NCBI GenBank assembly: GCA_034509425.1
Contig: JAVTVJ010000817.1
Location: 1-64,000, forward strand
DNA from: Eopsaltria australis
Lineage: Eukaryota; Chordata; Aves; Passeriformes; Petroicidae
Direction: 5' to 3'
DNA length: 64,000 nt
Positions within the stretch are counted from its first letter, which is position 1; every line of letters begins with the position of its first letter. Positions 24,258-34,896 of the stretch are shown here, piece by piece. Position numbers and translations under genes: made by a program. The notes under the pieces were generated by a model, which did not search any database, was not told the DNA's origin, and worked only from the letters and a program-made list of their open reading frames with translations.

Positions 24258-26781
24258 AATTGAAATGGTAAAGTTGTCTAGAAGAGCTGTTTCTCTGGCT
24301 TTGTCTTGTTTGTACTCTGGATGTTGGGGACCCAAAATGTAAGCATCTCTGCAGTAGTGGCAGACTGCTCTTCTTACCTTCTTCTTAGCTTGCTTATGAA
24401 ACTCAAAACTGGGGCACTTGTATCCAGTGTTGCTTTAAGAGGAAAAAATAGATCCTCTTCATGACAATGGATTTCTAGTCCACATGAATACTAGATGACA
24501 ACTGCTTTTCCTAATAATCTGTAAAGGAAAGCATTTGGGAGTGAAAATAATTCTCCTGTTGCTATCAGCATGTTTGTTCTGTCCAAGCCTGCTTCTTGGA
24601 GATGGTTATTTTACCTCTGGATTGCAGTTATCTGATTGTATCAGAGGTACACAGTGCTATTTTCCAGCTGAAAATAGTATGTCACAGATTCTCAAATTGA
24701 TTTAGGTTTATGGAAAAAATTCTTATTTGGAAAAGTTAAAAAGGAAGGTGGACAATGTTACTGAAGATGTAACTCCCACTCACTTCAAACTGTCCATCCC
24801 AGAGCTATGCTAAAATAAGACTAGATTTGTTTGCAGATAAGGCTCTTGCTTGTTGATCAAAGATTTATAGAACAAACTACATGGTATTATTTTAATTTGT
24901 TTTGGTTACTTCTACTGTCTCCAATCTTGATAACACTGATTATGAACACACTACATATGTCAAAGTTTAATACCCTTTTGACAGCATTGTGCCGTCTTTC
25001 TCTGGAAAGATTATTGCATTTTTGCTCAAAATACAAGGCTGACAATATGGGTTTAATTTTCTAAAAATAACTCCCTTTACTGATACTAAGAACTTGTTTT
25101 GGAGCTGTAGAAAGAAATTTTCTGTTCACCCACTTCATTGATAGTGAATACTTCTAGAAAAGAGAAGTGCCAATTGTAACTGAGGTTTCAAAAGTCTTCT
25201 AAAGTCCCCAAAATTGATTGAATCATCCACAATTCGCATGTCAGGGACTGCACAGAGATCTGTGGGGTCTATTTCATCCCAAAGAAAAAGCATGGAAGCT
25301 TTGAATATTTACTTTCAAAACAGTATTCTTTCTTTCAGGACCATATGTTTTCATAATCATAGATAGGTGGAAAAGAAAGAAAGTCAAATAGCAAAACACA
25401 AGTCAAATAGCAATGCATTAGGGAGAATTAATTGCTATGGCAAATCAAGTACAAAAGAAAGGTTTTTTGATCAGTAAGAATGCAAATCTATGCAGTAAAA
25501 ACTCAAAAATTAAATACAAATTTTAAAGGGACAAGTTGATGGTCATTAGTACAGTTTTCATTCTACATCTCCTTCCTCAAAGAAATTGGTTGGCAAAATC
25601 AAAAGAATACTGGATAAATTTGTGAGACAACTAATCCTTGGAGAAATGAGGCTTGATAAACAAAAATTAAAATAGAAGATTTAATGAAAATGCCACTATA
25701 GCAAAATAACTCTTCCGGCTGCTATGAGATAGATACTCATGAAAGCTGTAATGAGTTGGATGAGTAACTTGCTTTTAATCAGCCAGCTTTTGCATGATGA
25801 CTTTTTAAAATATGCAATTTGGTAATAACACAAGAAAACTTTGAAGTAGCAGCTGGAGAATATCACAGGAAACCTGAGGTAACAAAGACTAAGAAAATAC
25901 TACTTCTTTGCTTATTAGTCAGTGACTAGGTGGTTTGGCTTATCTATATCTTGATTAAAAATTAACCAATCTGTTAAATGCCACTTATTTTGAGATCACC
26001 AAAAGTTGACTAGCATTGTGTGAATAATACATACTTTTAACAAAACAGCCTAAGAGTCTGCTAGGAAGCAGTTCCTCCTGGGTCCAGAGGCACAGTGCTC
26101 ATGATACTGAATGTCTTCTCAATCCGTTCTTCCTTTGCTGTTAGAGATATCAGGATCAAAATTAATGTTCTTATGCATTCTTTCCAAGCAAAGGCATTTC
26201 CAAACCTCAGTGATCAATTTCTTGTCAGCGAATGCAGTTTCTCAGTCTGTCCCTGCTAGGACTGAGTTTCTGGCCAGCTCTGGTTAGAAACAGGGCAGCT
26301 CTCACATGTGTTGCCATCTGTGGTAAAGATCTTTGGGCAGAAAGGTGTTCTCAGGTATCTCTGGGACCAGGATCTCAGGAGGTTTAGGCACACTGGTTCA
26401 TCCAAAAATGTAAACCACTGCTATGCATGAGTAGATATGAGCTGGGCATAGAGTCCTTCCGTGACAATCTGGGGCTTCTGTGTATCTGGAAAGAGGCAAA
26501 CTCTCACATGGGGGAAAACAAGATAGAGACCAACAAGGAGGCCTTATAGGAATGCAGTTTTGAGTTTGACTACCTACGTATTTCTCTAGCTGCACTACAC
26601 TCATCTTAACCTTTGCAAGATTTTCAGACTGAAGAATCACCTTAATCACAAGTACTGGATGAGCAAAGGAACTGAAAAGTCACCTTACTGTTCCATCTGC
26701 TCTTCCCACCAAGAATATCCATCAAGAAGCTTTTCTAGTCCCAAACCTAAGGATCAGTAGCAGCACTCAAGCTTCCTCAGT
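24258..26781. other. Unique AT-rich non-coding sequence
   Basis: No gene or repeat family was recognised. A short duplicated motif (aagtcaaatagc) occurs at 25381-25392 and 25400-25411. Confidence 0.4.
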
Positions 26782-27251
26782 CTGACCAGTTCCTTAGCCA
26801 ACCTCTCTTGCCTCTTCCATGAAAATCTTTCAACTGTCTTCCAGAGCCTTCTACATTCTTTTCTCTGGTCTTGGCTTCTAGACTGACCTGGTTATCCCCT
26901 CTGACAGGCAATATCTAACCAGGTCATCCTCTCTAAAACTGTACTCTGGAAATCCAGATTTGGAGACTTAGTCATGTGCACTGCAGTCAGCCTAGAGCTG
27001 TGCTGTCTTTCCACAGGAGAGACCACCAGAGCTGAAAAGGCATAACGTAATTTCTTCTTAAACCCTAAATTAAACAAGTGTTTTTCCTGCTGGTATTTCC
27101 TTCTTATTCAAGAAGAAAACCACAGTGATAAAACAAATTCATTCTGGACAGTTTTAATGTTTCAGAGGCAAGAAAATACAAACTATAAAGGCATATACAA
27201 ATCAGAGAAGTTTGCAGGTGTCTATTAATCCCTGACCAGTTCCTTAGCCAA
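26782..27251. repeat. 20-base direct repeat pair flanking 430 bases
   Basis: The 20-mer ctgaccagttccttagccaa occurs at 26782-26801 and again at 27232-27251. Between the copies a perfect 10-base inverted repeat pairs GACCTGGTTA at 26885-26894 with TAACCAGGTC at 26916-26925. Direct repeats of this size can be target-site duplications of a LINE-type insertion or the result of local duplication. I did not recognise the intervening sequence as a known element. Confidence 0.75.
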
Positions 27252-30200
27252 ATCATACTTTCCAATGCAGCTGTTAATTACTTTACCAGGTCCTATCCCA
27301 GACCACACATTCTGAAGTCTAATGCAGTCATGTTGGCAGTGGCAAATTTTTTTTAACAGATTTCTTATATGGAAAGTCCCTCCTCTGTAATTAATGTTGT
27401 CTTTTTAGTTTACCTGTAGCATCCCAGCACTCACCAGCCTCCCAAATGAAGACTGAACCATATTGCATTAGTTAATTAAATAATCAGAGCAGATGGTCTT
27501 ATCCAGAGGTACTTGTTATATACTTAAACAAGTCACAAGCAGGAAGATCGGGGAGGGGAAACAAGTGGGTAGGATTGTGCAGTTGCAGTGACTTGGCCTG
27601 TGTAATTAGCATTAGATGGTGGCTTTTATGTCATTACTCTATGTAAGGTGAAGTGCACAGGAGGACCATCAGGGGCAGTTTACTCAAGATGCTGCAGTCT
27701 TTCAAGGAAGTCTTTGTGCACTTGGTAACGAGTAATTCACTCATGCACTGTGTTCACTTCATTCCCCAGGACACAGCTTTCATCACCCTTCCCACAGGAA
27801 GGACTCAAAACAAGGAGGGCTGGCATTCCCATGCTACAGAGATTGCTGGGCTGCATAAGGAAGACAGAATTGCCACTCTAAATTCTGGCTACAAGTAGAA
27901 GTCTCTTTTTTCTCTATACATACAATTGAATTGCTTCAGTAAATAAATAGGTACAATGTGTGTTGGTGTGCATGTGATAGAGATAATTAACTGCAATACT
28001 TCCTTCAAGGGTAAGTAGAGGTGAAGGGAGCTTATCTGCTTGCAATTTCAGCAAGAACAAGTTTATTTAGCTCTCATAAATATAAAAAAATTAATTAATC
28101 CCATTTTAAAATTTATTATTATCTTCAGCACTAATATAATGGTAGATACAAATCTACCACAATAGCAAAATAAATTCACGAAGATATCAGTATAACCATT
28201 TTTTGGGCAAATGTGGTTTTGAAAGTTCAATATAAAAATATATTCTTTGCAAATAGGCTCTGAAAAGAAACCTATTGCTTTGTCAATAACAATTTTCTTA
28301 GTATTATTTTACTATGAGAAGATCTTAAACAGATTGCTCTCCAACATTTTAAAGGATTCAAGTTACTTCTTAACACCAAATCTATATTTAGAGCTTCTTT
28401 TTGAAAGGAACACCTTGTATTCGACACAATCAGTAGTAGCTAGGTAAGTGATAGATCAAAATAAATCCTGGCCCATTTAATCCTGAAACACATCTGTTAA
28501 ATACAATATTTTCAGCAAAGGAGAAGTCTCCAATTCATTCATTAGCAAGACAAAAAATACAGTTTGTGTTCAGGAAACAAAGTAAATCACGCTGAAGAGG
28601 ATACAATAGTCTGGATTTGGGAACTGGGTAACCAGTAGCAACTGGTTTATCTTTACTTTCAGTGGTGATGTTAGCAATATTTGTTCCTTGAAATGACTGC
28701 ATGCAAAGGAATCAAAGAATACAAGTATTGGAAAGAAATCAAGCAGTAGAACAATTTCCTACATTAGGAACAAGATGATAAACCACTAAGAGTTCCAAAA
28801 GCACCAAGTACATTTCCCTACATGCCATCGCTACTGCAGTAACATAAACATCCCTAGTTCAGTAATAAAAGGTTTCTTTATGACACAGTAGATGATTTTC
28901 CAGTGATCTCAGTTCTTAAGCCATGATCTTAAAAAGCAGCTTTGATATTGACAGCAAGGAGACTAATAAATGCAAATTCATATTGCTTTATGACTGGCCT
29001 AGTAATGTTCAATGCAATGAAAGTTACTCCAATATTCTAATACACAACTTTGTCCTTAATTGCCTTTTGGCCTCTTACTGAAGGAAAATCCCTGGAGGCA
29101 AAACTAGTTTTCCCTCTTAAAGCATAAAGCAATGTTCATTCTTCCTTCATCTCACCTAGGTCAAGAGAATGTTTGCTTATGTAGTTTGATAAAATCTTGA
29201 TTTTTGTCAAAACCCAGAACGACTATTAAATATAATACTGAAATGGCCATTGAAATGAGAAGGGTTAGATGGGGTTTTTTGTTGAGAGATTCTTCATGCT
29301 ATGCTCATAGTTACTGAAACAACAGTAGACATGATTCCTTTCACTGTATACAAATCAGTCATCCTGGATATTTCACTGCACTTCATAGTACCAAATAAAA
29401 GAGTACAGCCCTAAATTTGTTAACATATACCATTGGTTGCTGTGGAAAGGATATGGAGTGCAAGCTGGGGAGATGGGGATCTGGGAGATGGGGAAAACAG
29501 GGAGCTGCCTTTGGGTAGAAAGGTGTTCAGGAGAACATGGGACAGGAGGTGAGACATGGGAATTGAGCTACTTAAGGGTCTGGTCAGGCAAAAAAAAAAA
29601 GAGCCTGGAACTAAAAACTAAGTCTGTAGATCTAGGACTGAAAATACAGGTGCTTATATCCATAGGATACAGAAATACATGGTTTTCTACCCGTTATCAT
29701 ACACCCAGTTCTGCAGAGGACCATATGGCAGGGAGTCTTGTACTCCTTCCTGTGCCTAGTGTGGATTGTTTTCCTTGACTGCTCTCATCTCTTCTTCTCA
29801 GCTTGGACATATTTTTCTCTCTTTCTTGCTCTTTGGGTCTATTATTATTCTTCCTTTCCTCTCCTGGTTCCCTGGCATCAGCATTGTGCCAGCACCAGGA
29901 AGGGTGCCCCATGTCCTCAGGCAAGGTGAGGTTCTGCCTGCTGGGGGCTTCTTAGCCCAGCACCAGGGCAGAGAGCTGGCACAGTCACAGTCCCCTCATC
30001 CCACAACAGCCACAGCTGGAGAGAGGGTCTTCCGTGCTCAAAAGCCAACAGTCAGGCTCTGGCAAGTTCCCACCGCACTCCTGAGAGATGACTTCTTTTT
30101 TTGGACTTGTCATTTGTCTAAAATACATTTTTCAGTGATGTCAAGAGACACATTTTGGTTGTAAGCAGCCACCCTTTCTGCCAAATCTCCCAGCCCTGCT

Positions 30201-31578
30201 TCAAAACATGGGCGTGCAGAGCTTCAACTGAATGACTATATTATTTATATTAACACAGAAGGGAGCATGGGTATTTTTGCCTCATTCAGTCTTTGGATAT
30301 GGCTGAACTTTCCAAAATGTTTAAGTCTGAAGGCTAAATGATGCATTAATGTACAGAGGGTTTTATTAGGCAACTTGCCAGGTGAAAATGAAGATAGGCT
30401 TCAACAACTTGCCCTGTTTAAAATACCATGATCTGATAGGAGCAAAGATGCAGATGAAGAACTCAAATATGAAAAATGAGAGGAAGTGTTTAGAAGAGAT
30501 AAGCAAGTATAACAAAATAAAATTAACAAATTGAAAACCTATAGCAGAAAAAATATCTTCCCAGCATTGAAATTTGATTAGGCGTAGAATACTGGTCCTT
30601 TGGGGATGGTGTAAGCCCCATGATTCATCACCCAGCCTATAAAAATAGGTTGGACAAAATATTAGAAACATATGTCCTGCTGAATAACCCTGTGCTCTGA
30701 GATGGATGAACCAGATGACCGAATATGACTTTTCCATCTGTAGCATCCATGAATCCAAGAGAATTTATGTATCACTCTGTAGATGAACAAACCAGAAACC
30801 TCACTGAAAGACCTAGCCCTGCCATCAATGCCCACGCCAATTAGCACCTTGCTCCCTCTTTCCTCTAAATCCCTCTCAAAATTGTATTCCAATGGAAAAA
30901 GCTCACAGAAGGGAAGAAAATAAATGTGGAAGTCCTTGTATAGCAGTCCAGCAAATGTCTGAATTTCTTCCCTGGACAAAGAGGATGGAAATGCCAGAAA
31001 AGGGAAGAAAGGAGAAAGCACATGATTTGCTAGAAATGTGATCTGAAAATTATGGCCAGTCACCAAGGTCAACACCTCATCCTGCAACACTACATCTCCT
31101 TCCCTTGAGCAGCACGAGTGGCTCAGAGACTTTATCATTCTGCTTACTCACTAGCAAATGTACACCCCCTCTCTCATCAGTGCAGGAATCTTTGTGAGAT
31201 GCTTCAGTGATGATTTAAGAAGCAAAATTAATTTACAGCTTGAACAGCCAGACAAAATGCCATCCACAGAAGAATTCCTAGTTGGCATGGGTAACCTATG
31301 CTGTAAGGTCAGACACAAGGTTGCTACAAGAGAGCTTCCTGCAGCAGCAGGAGCAGAATGCTCAGCAAGACAAGAAGAAAAAGGGCAAAATAGAGAGTGA
31401 TAACAATTTTCACATTCAGACATAAAATTGCAAATTCTTCACTTCCTACAAAGAGAGCCACATGTCTCACTGCAATAGAAGTGAAAAGAGAGAAGTTTGA
31501 AGCCATAAACTGCATGATTTTCAATAAAAGGAATGCAAAAAATTCTGCTGCTTGGTAGTCAGAATGCAGTTTAACAGT
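27252..31578. other. Unique AT-rich non-coding stretch
   Basis: About 4.3 kb with no supported gene. A G-rich patch lies at about 29430-29600. A weak exon-like signal at 28256-28442 is described under findings. Minus-strand frames at 30366-31138 (130 and 158 codons) overlap each other in different frames and look like chance. Confidence 0.4.
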
Positions 31579-31765
31579 TCATAGAATTATGGAATCACAG
31601 AAAAAGCTGAGTTTGAAGGGGCCCATCAGGATCATTGAGCCCAACTCCTGGCCCTGCGCAGGGCACCCCCAAGAGTCACACCATGTGCCTGAAAGTGCTG
31701 TCCACAGGCTTGCTGAGCTCAGACAGGCTGGTGTTGTGACTACTGCTCTGGGGAGTCTGTTCCAA
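31579..31765 (-). mobile_element. CR1 LINE 3' fragment, short
   Basis: The sequence tcatagaattatggaatcac at 31579 retains the degenerate octamer repeat of a CR1 3' end in reverse complement. The blocks 'gcccaactcctggccctgcgcagg' and 'gctctggggagtctgttcca' follow. The copy ends abruptly near 31765 after about 190 bases. It matches the copy at 2640 in subfamily-diagnostic wording (ctcctggccctgc) rather than the copies at 8547 and 44931. Confidence 0.92.
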
Positions 31766-32694
31766 CGCTGCTATTATTAAGCAGTTGTAGAACTGATTAA
31801 TTGAAACAAATCATGCAGCTGCGTTCTAATGCTTAACAGGAAAAATATCTACTTTACCTGCCTTCTAAGGGTGGTCATTTTGGATTATCTGGTTTAAAAT
31901 TCAGAAACAGCATTATGAGAACTGACACCTGGAACTATCATTTTGAAGTTGCTTTCAAATCACGGTGACCGTGTGAAAATCTGGGCCTTTGGCTTTCATC
32001 AAACCAGACATAAATATATCAGCTTGTGGTGAAAACATTATTTCTGGATCACCAATTCCTGTCTGGCCTAGTACACAACCTCTTTCATCCAGATTCAATG
32101 AGGATGAAGCAGTGTCCTGTCACTGGGAGTTATGACTGGCTGTCAGATGCTGAGCATGGATGTGCCTCCCCAAAAATCTGAACTTTTTTTGTAGTTAAAG
32201 GGCAGAAACTGGAACTTTCTGAAAACTGTCAAGTGTCCTATTCATTCTTGTCTAAGTCTTGATGCTTTAATGGTTAAAGGTGCTTGCATTTGACAACGTT
32301 CAGATATTGCTGATGACAAAACCTGCTGTTTCTCAAAAAGTCTTTCTAATTCTTATGGTAATGTCCTGAGTAGAGGAACATTTCCCTAGCAGTGGAGATG
32401 TATTCGTCAGTACCACCTAGCTATGGATCTTTCTGAATCCATCCTTCTCCTTTTGTTCCTCTACAATACAGCAGCGAAGCAGATGCTAGTAACTGACTTT
32501 CGCATGTAATCCCATACAGTTGCTTTTAATTTTGCAAAGATCGCCAACAAATTATACAGCTTGAGTTTCCACAGTTAACGCCAACAAATTTCACATTTAA
32601 AGCAGGAATTCAGCCACTTTCATTATGCAGGAGGAAAGAAGTGTAACTTCCATAATTATGACATTCGTCCTCCACTTTGTGAAACGCAACTAGT
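31766..32694. other. Unique non-coding sequence
   Basis: No gene or repeat family was recognised between the CR1 fragment and the LTR. Confidence 0.45.
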
Positions 32695-33014
32695 TGTACT
32701 GGGTTTGTGTGGCCAGGTTTTGGTAGTGGTGGGTAATCAGGTGGTTTCTGTGAGAAGCTGCCAGAAGCTCCCCCTATGGCCAGCACAGCCAGTGCCAACT
32801 GGCTCCAGGACAGATCCGTCGCTGGCCAAGGCCGAACCCATCAGCAGTGGTGGTAACGCCTCAATGATAACAGATGTAAATTTTTGCACAGATGTAATTG
32901 TGCTCAGAGAAGAGAAGGGTGAGAACATGTGAGAGGAACAGCTCTGCACGCACCAGGGTCAGTGCAGAAGGACAGGCAGGAGGTGCTCCAAGTACCAGAG
33001 CTGAGATTCCCCTG

Positions 33015-33069
33015 CAGCCCATGGTGCAGCCCATGGTGCAGCCCATGGTGAAGCCCCTGCAGCCCATGG
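33015..33069. repeat. 12-base tandem repeat inside the LTR
   Basis: Three perfect copies of cagcccatggtg occupy 33015-33050. A degenerate unit follows at 33051-33059 and a partial copy at 33060-33069. A related cagcccgtgg lies near 33098. In the plus frame spanning 32898-33359 the units encode repeated Gln-Pro-Met-Val, but this is probably a by-product of the repeat. Confidence 0.95.
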
Positions 33070-33585
33070 AGATCCAGGGGATGCAGAGATCCACCTGCAG
33101 CCCGTGGAGGACCCCAAGTGGAGCAGGGGGATGCCCCGGAAATGATGCCATGGGAAGCCCATGCTGTAACAGGCTCCTGGCAGGACCTGAGGCCCTGTGG
33201 AAAGAGGAGCCCACACTGGAGCGGATTTCCTGGAAGGATTTGTGGCTCTCTGGGGAACCCAGGCTGGAGCAGGCTCTTCCTGAAGCACTGCACCCTGTGG
33301 AAAGGAGCAGTTCACGAAGAACCTTAGCCCATGGGAAGGACACATGCTGGAGAATTTAATGGAGAACTGTCTCCTTTGAGAAGGAACCGACACTGGAATG
33401 GAGAACAAACTCCTCTCCATGAGCAGCAGCAGGAACAAAGTGTGATGAACTGACCATAACCCCCATTCCTTGTCTCCATGAGCCTCTGGGAGAGGCAGTA
33501 GAGTCCAGAAAGGAGGAAGGGGTGGGGGGAAACTGTTTTAAATGGTTTTTTTACTTCTTATTATCCTGCTCTGATTGTTGTTGGT

Positions 33586-33591
33586 AATAAA
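33586..33591 (+). promoter_or_regulatory. LTR polyadenylation signal AATAAA
   Basis: The hexamer sits about 190 bases before the LTR 3' end, in the position expected of a retroviral R-region signal. Confidence 0.55.
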
Positions 33592-33778
33592 TTCAACTAA
33601 TTTCTCCAAGTCGGGTCTGTTTTGCCTCTGATGGTAATCATTGAGGGATCTCTCCCTGTTGTTATCTTGACTCATAAGCCTTTCATGATATTTTCTCTCC
33701 CCTGTCCAGCTGTGGAAGGGAGTGACAGAGTAGCTTTGATGGGTGCCTGGCATCCAGTCTCAGGGTCAGCCCACCACA

Positions 33779-34651
33779 ATTACAAAGCAAAGATCAAAAC
33801 AGACATGTTGAGAGATACTGTTTTTTCTTTTAAGGCCAGTGAAATGGAAAATGTTGTCAGTGATAAAACACAGGGAGAGGGAGCTGGAAATGACCAAAGG
33901 CTTGGCATGACATAAATGAGAAGGTGCAGAGGCAGAGGAACGTCTCTCTGCAGAGAGCTACCTGGTTTGTGCCAGGCTGTCTGCCAGGATGAAAAATGTG
34001 GCCATGTCCCTGAAGGGATCATCACAGGAGTGGAGGAGAGGTCAATGGGATGCATGATACAGACAGATTCCTTCTGGAATGACTCAAAGACACTTATGTG
34101 CAGCTGGAGAGGACAGGTAAAGAGATGGAGGGATCCAGTCTCCAGTGCAGTGCTTCTAGTATTAGAAGAGATAAAAAGGCGGACAAGATGTCAAAAAAGT
34201 ATAGATATTCAAAAAAGCAAACCCCTAAGAACGAATGCTACTTCATGGAAGAAATCTTACAACTTCCTCCTGTTTTTTTTCTTTTTCCAGACACATAAAA
34301 CTTGAACATCTTGCTCTAATTTAAAAAAAATGTGCAGCTAACCCTTTTGCTCCCAGTAGTCCTCAGGATTCCACACACCAGCTAAACACCTGGGCTGAAA
34401 ATAGCAAACTATCACTAGCTATGGAGACTCCTCAACATTGCTTCACTCCTCTTAGGCAGTTCTCACAAGTGAATGCTGGCATGAGTGCAAATGAAATAAA
34501 GGTTTGTGATACTACACAAGCTCTTCAGGTCACTGTCTGAAGTTCTAAGCCTCATTATTGAGACAGTCTCAAGTCTCAAGTTCTCAAGTATGCTGCATTT
34601 TGGTGTTGTTCAAAGTAAATGATAAAACTGCTGTATTTAAACTATTTACGT
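33779..34651. other. Unique non-coding sequence
   Basis: No internal retroviral sequence was recognised directly after the LTR. Open frames to 34305 show no family resemblance. A poly-pyrimidine stretch lies near 34260-34290. Confidence 0.45.
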
Positions 34652-34896
34652 GAAGAAGAAGGAAGGAAGGAAGGAAGGAAGGAAGGAAGGAAGGAAGGAA
34701 GGAGGAAGGAAGGAAGGAAGAGGAGGAAGGAGAAGAAGAAGGTAGGAAGAAGGAAGAGGAAGGAAGGAAGGAAGGAAGGAAGGAGGGAAGGAAGGAAGGA
34801 AGGGAGGAGGAGGAAGGAAGGAAGGTAAGGAAGGAAGGAAGGAAGGAAGGAAGGAGGAAGGAAGGAAGGAAGGAGGAAGGGAGAGGGAGGAAGGAA
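34652..34896. repeat. GGAA microsatellite, interrupted
   Basis: About 245 bases of pure purine on the plus strand, dominated by GGAA with GGA and GAA interruptions and two single T interruptions (34743 and 34826). The long Lys/Gly/Glu/Arg and Ser/Phe/Leu/Pro frames on the two strands arise from the repeat alone. Confidence 0.98.

Larger units (their letters stand above)
32695..33778 (+). mobile_element. Solo endogenous retrovirus LTR, passerine type
   Basis: A block of about 1,084 bases begins TGTACTGGGTTTGTGTGGCC and ends CAGCCCACCACA, giving the TG...CA ends of a retroviral LTR. It is much more GC-rich than its flanks. An AATAAA at 33586-33591 lies near the 3' end, as expected for the R region, which sets the plus orientation. 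No primer binding site or gag-pol-like sequence follows on the right, and none precedes it on the left, so it looks like a solo LTR left by recombination. I recall similar sequence as an abundant LTR of songbird genomes, but cannot assign a family name. I found no matching target-site duplication: the five flanking bases are CTAGT on the left and ATTAC on the right. Confidence 0.82.

Noticed and set aside
30366..31138. Minus-strand frames of 130 and 158 codons
   Set aside because: They overlap in different frames, have no shared domain or splice support, and read like chance hydrophobic sequence.
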